64,000 nt of DNA from Streptomyces sp. HUAS MG91 (GTDB lineage Bacteria > Actinomycetota > Actinomycetes > Streptomycetales > Streptomycetaceae). The stretch spans positions 2,914,001 to 2,978,000 of the forward strand of contig NZ_CP159534.1 of NCBI RefSeq assembly GCF_040529335.1. The letters run 5' to 3'. Shown here in pieces: positions 33,735-43,500 of the stretch; position 1 is the first letter of the stretch, and each line of letters begins with the position of its first letter. The position numbers and the translations under genes are program-made. A model generated the notes under the pieces. The model saw nothing but the letters and a program-made list of their open reading frames with translations. It did not search any database and had not been told where the DNA came from.

Positions 33735-36314
33735 GTGCCCGGAGAGAATCTGTCCCGCGACGAGGCCCGCGAGCGGGCGGGCCTGCTGTCCGTCGACGGG
33801 TACGAGGTCGCGCTCGACCTGCGCTCGGCGGTCGGCGACGCCCCGGCGGACGGGCCGCGCACCTTCCGGTCCGTGACCACGATCAGGTTCCGGGCGAACG
33901 AGGCGGGCGCGGGCACCTTCGTCGACCTGATCGCGCCGTCGGTGACGGCCGTGACGCTGAACGGCGAGGACCTGGACCCGGCGGCCGTGTTCGACGGCAG
34001 CCGCATCCACCTCGAAGGCCTGGCGGAGGACAACGAACTGGTCGTCGACGCCCAGTGCGCGTACTCGCGCACCGGCGAGGGCATGCACCGCTTCGTCGAC
34101 CCCGAGGACGGCGAGGTCTACCTCTACACGCAGTACGAGCCGGCCGACGCCCGCCGCGTCTTCGCCAACTTCGAGCAGCCGGACCTGAAGGCGCCCTACC
34201 GCTTCGCCGTGCAGGCGCCGCAGGAGTGGACGGCCTGGTCCAACGGCGTGGGCGAACTGGTCGACGGCGTCTGGCGGTTCGCGGAGACCAAGCCGATCTC
34301 GACGTACATCACGACGGTCGTGGCCGGCCCGTACCACTACGTCACGGACTCCTACGAGCGTGCCCTGGACGACGGCTCGAAGCTGGTCATCCCGCTGGGC
34401 GCCATGTGCCGCAAGGGTCTCGCGCCGTACTTCGACGCCGACGACATCTTCGAGATCACCAAGCAGGGCCTCGACTTCTTCCACGACAACTTCGACTACC
34501 CGTACCCCTTCGGCAAGTACGACCAGGCGTTCGTACCCGAGTACAACCTCGGCGCGATGGAGAACCCGGGCATCGTCACCTTCCGCGAGGAGTACATCTT
34601 CCGCGGCAAGGTGACCACGGCGTCGTACGAGCGTCGCGCGAACGTGATCCTGCACGAGATGGCCCACATGTGGTTCGGCGACCTCGTCACCATGCAGTGG
34701 TGGGACGACCTGTGGCTGAAGGAGTCCTTCGCGGACTTCATGGGCTCGTTCTCGATGGTGGAGGCGACCCGCTTCACCAACGGCTGGATCACCTTCGCCA
34801 ACAACCGCAAGTCGTGGGCCTACCGCGCCGACCAGCTGCCGAGCACCCACCCGGTCACCGCCGACATCCGGGACCTGGAGGACGCGAAGCTCAACTTCGA
34901 CGGCATCACGTACGCCAAGGGCGCGAGCGTGCTGAAGCAGCTCGTCGCGTACGTCGGCCGGGACGCGTTCCTGGAGGGCGCGCGCCGCTACTTCAAGCGG
35001 CACGCGTACGGGAACACGCGCCTCGGCGATCTGCTGTCCGTGCTGGAGGAGACCAGCGGGCGCGACATGGCGTCCTGGTCGCGGTCCTGGCTCCAGACCG
35101 CGGGCGTCAACTCGCTGACCCCGCAGGTGATCCTGAGCGGCGAGGGCCGGATCACCGAGCTGGCCGTGCTCCAGGAGGCCGCCGAATCGCACCCCGAGCT
35201 GCGCCCGCACCGGGTCGCGATCGGCCTGTACCGGCGTACGGCGGAGGGCGCGCTTGAGCGGTACGCGCGCGCCGAGGCCGACGTGGACGGGCCGCGCACC
35301 GTGGTCGGCGAGCTGGCCGGGGCCGAGGCGCCCGAGCTGGTGCTGGTCAACGACGACGACCTCACCTACTGCAAGATCCGGTTCGACGCGGAGTCCCTCG
35401 CCACGCTGCGCGAGCACCTCGGCGACATCACCGACCCGCTGGCCCGCGCGCTGTGCTGGTCCGCGCTGTGGAACCTGACGCGGGACGCGCTCATGCCGGC
35501 CCGGGACTTCATCGGCCTCGTGCTGCGGTTCGCCGGGCGCGAGTCGGACATCGGCGTCCTGCAGATGCTGCACGCGTGGGCGCGCAGCGCGCTGGTGCAC
35601 TACGTGGCTCCCGCGTGGCGCGAGGAGGGCGGGCGGCTGCTCGCCGAGGGCGCCCTGAAGGAGCTGCGGTTCGCCGAGCCGGGCAGCCAGCACCAGCTGA
35701 CGTGGGCCCGTTTCTTCGCGTCGGTCGCGTCCGGCGACGCCGATCTCCAGCTGCTGAGCGGTCTGCTGGCGGGCAGCGCCAGGATCGACGGCCTGGAGGT
35801 CGACCAGGAGCTGCGCTGGGCGTTCCTGGAGACGCTCACGTCGAGCGGTGTCGCGGACGAGGCCGCGCTCGCCGCCGAGCTGGCCCGGGACGACACCGCC
35901 TCCGGCAAGCGGCACCAGGTGCGCTGCCTGGCCTCCCGCCCGTCGGCGGCGGTCAAGGCGCAGTCGTGGGCGCAGGTCGTGGAGTCGGACGCGCTGAGCA
36001 ACGCGCTGGTGGAGGCGACCATCGCCGGGTTCCAGCAGTCGTCGCAGCGCGAACTCACCGCGCCGTACGCCGAGAAGTACTTCGCGGCGATCGAGCGGGT
36101 CTGGGCCGAGCGGTCGATCCAGATCGGCATGGACGTGGTGCGGGGCCTCTTCCCCGACCTCCAGGACTCGCCGGAGACGCTGGCGGCGACGGACGCCTGG
36201 CTCTCCGCCCACGAGCAGGCCGCTCCGGCACTGCGCCGCCTGGTGCTCGAGGCCCGGGACGATCTGGCCCGGGCGCTGCGGGCGCAGGACTGCGACACGG
36301 CGGCCGCCGGATAG
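33735..36314 (+). CDS. pepN: Aminopeptidase N, M1 metallopeptidase (copy 1)
   Basis: An 859-aa zinc aminopeptidase. The substrate-anchoring motif GAMEN is at 273-277, zinc ligands are HEMAH (307-311) and Glu330, and a long C-terminal ERAP-like helical domain follows. It removes N-terminal residues from peptides produced by Clp and other proteases. The GTG at 33735 gives VPGENLSRDEARERAGLLSV and has an AAGGAG site; the open frame back to 33015 is not coding. A homologue at 48261 shares the same plan. In this copy GAMENPG and ESFADFMG differ from the more usual GAMENAG and ESFATY of the second, so specificities may differ. Confidence 0.96.
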   Translation: MPGENLSRDEARERAGLLSVDGYEVALDLRSAVGDAPADGPRTFRSVTTIRFRANEAGAGTFVDLIAPSVTAVTLNGEDLDPAAVFDGSRIHLEGLAEDNELVVDAQCAYSRTGEGMHRFVDPEDGEVYLYTQYEPADARRVFANFEQPDLKAPYRFAVQAPQEWTAWSNGVGELVDGVWRFAETKPISTYITTVVAGPYHYVTDSYERALDDGSKLVIPLGAMCRKGLAPYFDADDIFEITKQGLDFFHDNFDYPYPFGKYDQAFVPEYNLGAMENPGIVTFREEYIFRGKVTTASYERRANVILHEMAHMWFGDLVTMQWWDDLWLKESFADFMGSFSMVEATRFTNGWITFANNRKSWAYRADQLPSTHPVTADIRDLEDAKLNFDGITYAKGASVLKQLVAYVGRDAFLEGARRYFKRHAYGNTRLGDLLSVLEETSGRDMASWSRSWLQTAGVNSLTPQVILSGEGRITELAVLQEAAESHPELRPHRVAIGLYRRTAEGALERYARAEADVDGPRTVVGELAGAEAPELVLVNDDDLTYCKIRFDAESLATLREHLGDITDPLARALCWSALWNLTRDALMPARDFIGLVLRFAGRESDIGVLQMLHAWARSALVHYVAPAWREEGGRLLAEGALKELRFAEPGSQHQLTWARFFASVASGDADLQLLSGLLAGSARIDGLEVDQELRWAFLETLTSSGVADEAALAAELARDDTASGKRHQVRCLASRPSAAVKAQSWAQVVESDALSNALVEATIAGFQQSSQRELTAPYAEKYFAAIERVWAERSIQIGMDVVRGLFPDLQDSPETLAATDAWLSAHEQAAPALRRLVLEARDDLARALRAQDCDTAAAG

Positions 36315-36335
36315 CCGGCATGTCTGGCGGGGTTG

Positions 36336-36367
36336 CGGGGCGGGCGCCTGACAAGGCGCCCGCCCCG
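36336..36367 (+). terminator. Terminator after pepN copy 1
   Basis: Perfect 13-bp stem, CGGGGCGGGCGCC / GGCGCCCGCCCCG, with loop TGACAA, 21 bp past the stop. Confidence 0.9.
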
Positions 36368-36551
36368 TTCCGCGAGGCCGACCCGCGGCGGCGGGGATGT
36401 TACCGAATGCGGGCATCCGGGGACGTAACTCCGGTGCGGCCTGGGGTTTTCGGCAGGTTGGGGGGTCGACTTTAGGGCGGTCTTGTCCGGGTTTGCCGAC
36501 AGGGGTGTAACAGCGGTTAGCTCAGGGGGTGCTGATGGGAACACCCACCCC

Positions 36552-37628
36552 ATGAACCACAACACCCCCCTTTCCCCCCGCCCCCTGCGCCACCTGGTGA
36601 CGACCCAGCGGCGCGTCCTGAGCGGCGCCCAGTTGAAGGCGCACGGGGTCTCGGCCGCCGCCGCGCAGGAGCAGTGCCGCGCGGGCGGGCCCTGGCAGCA
36701 GGTGCTGCCGGGGGTGTTCCTGCTGCACCCCGGTCCGCCGACCGGTGAAGAGCGGCTGCACGCGGTGCTGTTGTACGCCGGGCGGAGCCCGCAGCGGCGC
36801 GCCGCCGCCGTGCCCGTGCAGCCCGCCGCGGGCGACCCGCACGCCGCGCACTCCGCGCCCACCACCCCGTACACCGACGTCCTGGTCACCGGGCTCGCGG
36901 CGCTGACCCTGCACGGCTTCTCGGCCGCTCCCCCGCTGCTCTCCCTCGACCACGTCGACGTGCTCGTCCCGCGCACCCGGCGGCTGCGGTCGACCGACTT
37001 CGCGCGGCTCGTCCGCTCGCCGGGGCTGCCGGTCCCCGTGCTGCTCGACGGGGTTCCGGTGGCGCCGGTGCCGCGGGCGCTCGCGGACGCCGTGGCGCAG
37101 CTCTCCGACGCGGAGGCGGTGCGCCGGCTGCTCACCGAGGCGGTGCGCGGCGGCCACTGCGACCCGGCCTCCGTCGTACGGGAGTTGACCGCGGCCCGGC
37201 TGCTGACCCGGCCGCACGTGACGGCCGCCGTGGACTCGCTGCTCGCGGAGGGGCGGGCGATCGCCGAGGACCGGCTGTACGCGATGGTGCGCGAGGGCGG
37301 CCTGGAGGACCCGGTGTGGAACGTGGACCTGCGGCTGCCGGGCGGGCCGCACCTGGGCGGGGTGGACGCCTACTGGCCGGACCACGCGGTCGCCGTCGAA
37401 CTGGACACGCGGGCGCCGCGGGTCGGCCTCGGCGGGGAGGACGACCCGCTGTTCAGCCAGTACGTCCGCAAGCGCGAGCACCTGGAGCGGCTGGGGATCA
37501 CGGTCGTGCACATCACGCCGCGGAAGCTGCGCGAGTCGATCGAGCAGCAGGCCGCCGTCGTCCGGACCGCGCTGATGGCGTCCGGCGACCGGGACCCGGC
37601 GGCGCATGTCGTGGTGCTGCCCCGGTAG
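36552..37628 (+). CDS. AbiEi-like / DUF559-type protein with nuclease-like C-terminus
   Basis: A 358-aa protein in two parts. The first 230 or so residues resemble the AbiEi-type winged-helix and associated domain of actinobacteria (QRRVLSGAQLKAHGVSAAAA, then a PWQQVLPGVFLLHPGPPT segment). The last 100 look like a small PD-(D/E)XK or Vsr-like fold: GGVDAYWPDHAVAVELD supplies Asp and Glu, followed by a basic YVRKREHLERLGI helix and a VVHITPR strand. Such proteins are widespread and often annotated as antitoxin-like, but no toxin partner lies beside it. The start is ATG 36552; the extension to 36483 is unlikely. Function uncertain. Confidence 0.75.
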   Translation: MNHNTPLSPRPLRHLVTTQRRVLSGAQLKAHGVSAAAAQEQCRAGGPWQQVLPGVFLLHPGPPTGEERLHAVLLYAGRSPQRRAAAVPVQPAAGDPHAAHSAPTTPYTDVLVTGLAALTLHGFSAAPPLLSLDHVDVLVPRTRRLRSTDFARLVRSPGLPVPVLLDGVPVAPVPRALADAVAQLSDAEAVRRLLTEAVRGGHCDPASVVRELTAARLLTRPHVTAAVDSLLAEGRAIAEDRLYAMVREGGLEDPVWNVDLRLPGGPHLGGVDAYWPDHAVAVELDTRAPRVGLGGEDDPLFSQYVRKREHLERLGITVVHITPRKLRESIEQQAAVVRTALMASGDRDPAAHVVVLPR

Positions 37629-37657
37629 TGACGGACCGGAGCGGTACCAGGAGGGGA

Positions 37658-37696
37658 GCGAAGGGGCGGGGCCGCGCGAGGGTCCCGTCCCTTCGC
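37658..37696. terminator. Probable terminator between convergent genes
   Basis: Imperfect hairpin GCGAAGGGGCGGG ... CCCGTCCCTTCGC between the AbiEi-like gene and the metallophosphoesterase stop. Confidence 0.6.
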
Positions 37697-37708
37697 ACGT
37701 ATCGCCTT

Positions 37709-39478
37709 CTACTTGCGGAGGACCAGTTCGGTGTTGCGGTCCCCCGGCGTGCCGGACAGGGTCGCCCGCGATCCCGGGGCGTTGAAGGCGAGTTCGCGGT
37801 AGAGGGCGGCCAGGCCGGTCTGGCTGAGATCGGAGAAGTCGGTGCGGTGCGGGGCCGAGGACTCGATGAGCGTGGTGAACAGCGAGAGCGTGCCGTCGTG
37901 GTTGTCGGTGATCTCGATGATGCGGGCCAGCTGCGGGAAGTCGACGTGGGAGGCGGTGGAGATCTCCCAGAAGCCGTGCGAGCCGCCGGTGCCCTGGTGC
38001 GGGGTGATGGCGTTCTTGTGGCTGTGGCCGTTGACCCAGGCCAGGACCGGGCGGTGGGCGGCGAGGAGCGCGGCGAGTTCGTCGCCGCCGTGGCGGCGCT
38101 CGGCGGGGTGGCCGGGGTCCTTGTTGAGGTTGCGCATCGTCCTGCTGGTGTGGTGGGAGAAGACGACGGCATGGTCGCCGTTGCGCTCGGCCGCCTTCAG
38201 CTGGGCGGTGAGCCAGGTGAGTTGGGCGGTGCCGAGGGAGCCCTCGTAGTGGCCGCCGGGGTCGGTCGAGTCGAGGCTGATGCCGATGACGTCGTCCGAG
38301 ACACGGAAGGTGTAGTACTGCGTCTTCGCGGCGAGGTTGGCCTGCGTGTAGCCGTGACCGACCGGGCCGGGGCCGGTGCGCGCCGGGTCGAGGTGGGCCG
38401 CGACGTACTCGGCGGGGGTGAAGGGCGCGCGGGACTCGTCGGGGGTGACCGCGCGCATGTGCCGGGCCTGCGAGCGGAGCAGCCGCTCGAACTCCCTGCC
38501 GCGCGGGTCGCCGCCCTGCTTGACGTTGTCCCAGATCGCCTTGGCCTGCGCGGCCGGGAGGTCCATCAGTTTGCGGCCGCCGACGGCGAGTTCGGCGAAG
38601 TAGGAGTCGCCGGGGGCGTAGCAGCCGCCGGGCAGCGCGTCGTGGTTGCCGACCGTGGAGTACCAGGGCAGGTTCAGGCCGGGGCTGCGCACCTCGGAGA
38701 TCGCGGCGGCCAGGAAGCCGTCGAGGCGCGGGAAGCGGTGGTCCCGTTTGTCGGTGTCGCGCAGCGCGGAATCGGGGTGCCAGTAGAGCGGGATGCCGCT
38801 GTTCTGGACGCCCTCGTAGTGGCGCGGGTCGCCGGTGTTGGGGGTGATGCGGCCGCCGCTCATCGCCGTGAGGAACCAGTCGAGTTCGCAGCGGGCGTTG
38901 TTGTCGGTGTTGTCGCCGGTCGTCATCACGAAGTGCAGCGGCGCCGCGGTGACGGGCGCGCCGCGCAGGGCGTTGACCCGTTCGACGAGCGCGACCGCGC
39001 CCGCGACGGACAGCGACTCCTGCGGACGCCAGGCGCTCGACGTCTGGGAGCGCAGGTACTCGTAGCGCAGCGGGTGCTGCACGTCGACCAGGTGCAGGTC
39101 GGTGAACTGGACGAAGGCGGCGAGCGCGGTGCGGCGGGCCGCGCGGCCGGAGCGGGCGGCCCGCAGGTCGGAGCGGACCACGCGCGGCCAGGCCGGGCCG
39201 TCGCCCAGGCGCCGGAAGCCGGAGCCGTGGCCGGTGGCGACCGAGGCGAGGGTGGTGCCGCGGGTGTACGGGACGCGGGGCGCCGCGGACACCTCGGGCA
39301 CCTCGCGGGTCAGGGCCTGTGCGGGTACGGGACCGGCGGCGGCCTTGTGCCCGCCGGGGCCCAGGAGGTGGCCGACGCCGGCGATCGCCGCCGTCCCGGT
39401 GAGCGCGCCGGTCGCGGCCAGCACGGTACGGCGGTCGATGTCTGCGGCGGCCTTGGTGACAGAGCGTGTGCGCGGCAT
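37709..39478 (-). CDS. Tat-exported calcineurin-like metallophosphoesterase (TIGR03767 type)
   Basis: A 589-aa protein. The N-terminus has a twin-arginine signal (DRRTVLAATGALTG). The full set of metallophosphatase motifs follows: FTDLHLVD, TTGDNTDNN, VGNHD, VFSHH and VNGHSH. These place two metals in an exported phosphoesterase that is folded before transport. Length and motif spacing fit the TIGR03767 family, which is restricted to actinobacteria and has no assigned substrate. The ATG at 39476-39478 was chosen because the Tat signal starts there; longer upstream frames lack it. No phosphate-starvation box was recognised in the upstream region. Confidence 0.9.
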   Translation of the reverse strand: MPRTRSVTKAAADIDRRTVLAATGALTGTAAIAGVGHLLGPGGHKAAAGPVPAQALTREVPEVSAAPRVPYTRGTTLASVATGHGSGFRRLGDGPAWPRVVRSDLRAARSGRAARRTALAAFVQFTDLHLVDVQHPLRYEYLRSQTSSAWRPQESLSVAGAVALVERVNALRGAPVTAAPLHFVMTTGDNTDNNARCELDWFLTAMSGGRITPNTGDPRHYEGVQNSGIPLYWHPDSALRDTDKRDHRFPRLDGFLAAAISEVRSPGLNLPWYSTVGNHDALPGGCYAPGDSYFAELAVGGRKLMDLPAAQAKAIWDNVKQGGDPRGREFERLLRSQARHMRAVTPDESRAPFTPAEYVAAHLDPARTGPGPVGHGYTQANLAAKTQYYTFRVSDDVIGISLDSTDPGGHYEGSLGTAQLTWLTAQLKAAERNGDHAVVFSHHTSRTMRNLNKDPGHPAERRHGGDELAALLAAHRPVLAWVNGHSHKNAITPHQGTGGSHGFWEISTASHVDFPQLARIIEITDNHDGTLSLFTTLIESSAPHRTDFSDLSQTGLAALYRELAFNAPGSRATLSGTPGDRNTELVLRK

Positions 39479-39699
39479 GGCGCGGTCTCCCCGAGTGCGA
39501 ACGCGTCGACAGTGGCGGCCGGGTGGTGCCGCTGGACACTGCCCGTCCGTACTGGATCGTTGGCATCGGGGATGACCTGCGCGTGAACGGCGACGCAACG
39601 CGCAGCACCGATCACCGTACGTGGATCACCGGAGTCCGCGCCGGGGCGCGCGCCGGGTCCGCGATGTCATGCGCGGGAGGGCGACCCGCTCTCTCGCGG

Positions 39700-40194
39700 T
39701 CACTCTGTGTTCACCTCGCGGGGAAGGGCGGGCCCCGCACCGGGCTTCGGCGGCAGGTGCCCGTCGGCCGGGCGCTCGCGCCACAGGGCCAGTCCGACGT
39801 CGACGAGTTCGACCCGGGCCAGGTCGGGGACGGCGGCCAGGTCGTGCCAGGCGGCCATGTCCGTGGAGCCGTTCTCCTCGTGCCGCAGCGCGCCGCCGGT
39901 GATCGCGCCCTCGTAGACCAGGCGCAGCCCGTGGAAGTCGGCCACCTTGCCCAGCTTGCGGGGGTAGCGGCGCAGCACCGAGTGGACGCCCAGGAGGGTG
40001 CCGGGCGTGAGGGTGTAGCCGGTCTCCTCGTCGACCTCGCGGATCACCGTGTCGTACGGGTCCTCGCCGTGGTCCATGCCGCCGCCGGGCAGTGTCCAGC
40101 GCCGGCTGCCGTCGCCCGCGACCCAGCGGGCGAGGAGCACTTGTCCGTCGCGCACGCACACCGCGTACGCGGCCACCCTCAGCTCTTTGTGCAT
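39700..40194 (-). CDS. Nudix hydrolase
   Basis: A 164-aa single Nudix domain with the box complete at residues 38-60: G-x5-E, x7 and REVDEETGY. It hydrolyses a nucleoside-diphosphate-linked compound; the substrate is not predictable. The protein begins MHKELRVAAYAVCVRDGQVL. It stands alone, 221 bp upstream of the phosphoesterase on the same strand, and is divergent from the subtilase gene. Confidence 0.92.
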   Translation of the reverse strand: MHKELRVAAYAVCVRDGQVLLARWVAGDGSRRWTLPGGGMDHGEDPYDTVIREVDEETGYTLTPGTLLGVHSVLRRYPRKLGKVADFHGLRLVYEGAITGGALRHEENGSTDMAAWHDLAAVPDLARVELVDVGLALWRERPADGHLPPKPGAGPALPREVNTE

Positions 40195-40523
40195 TCCCGA
40201 ACGCTAGAGGCATCCGGGCCGATGCGCAGGGGGATGGACGGGTTTCGCCCGGTGCCGGGGGCCGGGCTCTACGCCCGTAGCGGGGGCAGGTGAACCACGA
40301 GATCCTCAAAAGCGTTCAAGGGACTGGACAATTACGTCCGGATGGCGGGGGTTTGGGCGCGATGGCGTATGGCGGAATGCCGCCATGGCCACCCCCCGCC
40401 TCGGGCAACTCTCCCCAAACCGTGGTCACTTACGTAAAGCTGAGCGGTCATCCGGCACCGAAATCCGGAGTCGTTCCGATCATCTCGATCGTCCGTCGTC
40501 ACCTTTACGTAGCAGGGATGCTG
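40195..40523. other. Gene-free region upstream of the subtilase
   Basis: About 330 bp. It contains a hairpin ATGGCGG-AATG-CCGCCAT at 40369-40386 and a 9-bp inverted repeat, TACGTAAAG (40431-40439) and CTTTACGTA (40503-40511). The left half-site lies within the palindrome TTACGTAA, and the pair brackets the likely promoter. The ribosome site AGCAGGG (40511-40517) suits the ATG at 40524. Confidence 0.55.
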
Positions 40524-43500
40524 ATGACCCCCGATCCCCAGCGCGCACCCATATCCGGTGCGAGACGCGCGGCCCGGCTCGCGGCCGCCGCGGGCCTGGT
40601 GGCCGCGCTCACCGCGGCCGGGCCGATACCCATGGCCGTCGCGGCCGGCGCGGACTCCGCGCCGCCCGCCGACCCCGCCGTCAAGTCCGCCAGCGACAAA
40701 CTCGGCCCGCACGACGCCGAACTGCTCGCCGCCGCCAAGGCGGACCACGACAAGAACGTGACCGTCATGGTCGCCACCGCCCCCGGGAAGACCGAGGCCG
40801 TGGCCGAGCAGTTCGACGCGGTCAAGGGCGGCTCCGTCGGCCGCACCTACGACAAGCTCGGCTATGTCCGGGCGACGCTGCCCACCGGCAGGGCCGAGGC
40901 CGCCATCAAGGCCGCCGAGAAGCTCGACTCCGTGCTCGGCATCGATCTGCGCCAGGAGATCGCGCTCGACGACCCGACGCCGTCGGCCGACACCACCAAG
41001 GGCGCGGCGCGGCACTCCACCGGCTCGTACAGCGGCCCGGGGAAGAACACCCCCGCCAAGAACCCGTACAACCCGTCCTTCGAGACGGGCGCCGTCGACT
41101 TCGTGAAGGACAACCCGAAGGCCGACGGGCGCGGTGTCACCATCGGCATCCTCGACTCCGGTGTCGACCTCGGCCACCCGGCGCTGCAGAAGACCACGAC
41201 CGGCGAGCGCAAGATCGTCGACTGGGTCACCTCGACCGACCCGATCGTGGACGGCGACGCGACCTGGCGGCCGATGGTCACCCAGGTCTCCGGCCCGACG
41301 TTCACCTACGGCGGCCGCACCTGGAAGGCGAAGGCCGGTTCGTACGGCGTCTCCACCTTCGCGGAGTCGGTGACCGCGGGCGGCGACGCCAAGGGCGACG
41401 CGAACCGCGACGGCGACACCACCGACAAGTGGGGCGTGCTCTACGACGCCGCCGCGGGCACGGTGACCGTCGACCTGAACGACAACGGCGACTTCACCGA
41501 CGACACCCCGATGAAGCCGTACAAGGACGGGTACCAGATCGGCTACTTCGGCAAGGACGACCCGTCCACCGATGTCGTCGAGCGCCAGCCGTTCGTCGTG
41601 GAGATCCGCAAGGACGTCCCGATGGACCCCTACGGCGGTGACTGGGTCGGCCAGAAGCGCGACTTCGTCAACATCGGCGTGATCGAGTCCGAGCACGGCA
41701 CGCACGTCGCCGGCATCACCTCGGCCAACTCGCTGTTCGGCAACAAGAACATGAACGGTGCCGCGCCCGGCGCGAAGATCGTCTCGTCGCGTGCCTGCAC
41801 GTGGTCCGGCGGCTGCACCAACGTCGCGCTCACCGAGGGCATGATCGACCTCGTCGCCAACCGCGGCGTCGACATCGTGAACATGTCGATCGGCGGTCTG
41901 CCGGCGCTGAACGACGGCAACAACGCCCGTTCGCTGCTGTACACGCGCCTCATCGACACCTACGGCGTGCAGCTCGTGATCTCGGCGGGCAACTCCGGTC
42001 CCGGCGCGAACACCATCGGTGACCCGGGCCTGGCCGACAAGGTCGTCTCGGTCGGCGCCGCGATCTCCAAGGAGACCTGGGCCTCGAACTACGGCTCGCA
42101 GGTGAGCAAGTCGTACGCGATGATGCCGTTCTCGTCGCGCGGCCCGCGTGAGGACGGCGGCTTCACGCCGACCATCACCGCGCCCGGCGCCTCGATCAAC
42201 TCCACCCAGACCTGGCTGCCCGGTTCGCCGGTCGCCGAGGCGGGCTACTCGCTGCCGGCCGGCTACTCGATGCTCCAGGGCACCTCGATGGCCTCGCCGC
42301 AGGCCGCGGGCGCGAGCGCGCTGCTGCTCAGCGCCGCCAAGCAGAAGCACATCGGTCTGAGCCCGGCGGACCTGCGCACCGCGCTGACCTCGACCGCGGA
42401 CCACATCAAGGGCGAGCAGGCGTACGCCGAGGGCTCCGGTCTCATCGACATCGAGGACGCCTGGAAGTCGATCCGGCACGGGGCGAGCGCGCACACGTAC
42501 ACCGTGAAGGCGCCCGTCGACACCGCGATCGACTACGCGCTGGCGACGCCGGGCTTCGGCACCGGCATCTACGACCGCGAGGGCGGTCTGGAGGCCAAGC
42601 AGAAGAAGACCTACGACGTCACGGTCACCCGCACGTCCGGGTCGGCCAAGCCGGTCCGGCACAAGCTGTCGCTGAAGAACAACTCCGGCGGCACCTTCGA
42701 CATCGTCGGCTCCAGCTCGGTCTGGCTGCCGCTGAACCAGCCGGTCACCGTGAAGGTGCAGGCCAGGCCGGGCTCGGCCGGGCTGCACAGCGCGATCCTC
42801 CAGGTCGACGACCCGAGCACCGAGGGCGTGGACCAGCAGATCCTGGCGACCGTCGTCGTCTCGACGCCGGTGGCCAAGCCGTCGTACACCTTCAGCGCCA
42901 AGGGCTCGGTGCAGCGCAACAGCACCACGTCGTACTTCCTGACGGTTCCCGAGGGCGCCAAGGCGCTCCAGGTGCGCATGAGCGGGCTGAAGGACAAGAG
43001 CCAGACCCGGTTCATCTCCATCCACCCGTACGGCGTTCCGGTCGACGACACCTCGACGCCGAGCTGCTATCCGAACTACGGCGACGGATCGGGCAACGGC
43101 TGCCGCCCCGACCTGCGTTCGTACGCGGACCCGCAGGCCGGTGTCTGGGAGGTCGAGGTCGAGGCGCGCCGCACCTCGCCGCTGCTCGACAACCCGTACC
43201 AGCTCGACGTCGCCGTGCTCGGCGCCGCGTTCGACCCGGCCGTGCAGACGGTCGCCGAGGCGAAGGTCGGCGTTCCGGCCGACGTCTCCTGGAAGGTCAC
43301 GAACAACTTCGCGGCCATCAACGGCGGCAAGCTCCAGGGCGGTGCGCTCGGCTCGTCGAAGACCGCCCGGCCCACCATCGCCAACGGTGACACGCAGACC
43401 TCCGAGGTCGTCGTGCCCGAGGGCGCGGACAAGCTCACGGTCGCCATCGGCAACGTCTCCGACAAGTCCGCCGACCTGGACCTGGTGGTCTACGACGCGG

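Noticed and set aside
36522..39608. 1028-codon reverse-strand open frame
   Set aside because: It is a shifted frame over the metallophosphoesterase and antisense to the AbiEi-like gene. The real phosphoesterase motifs are in another frame.
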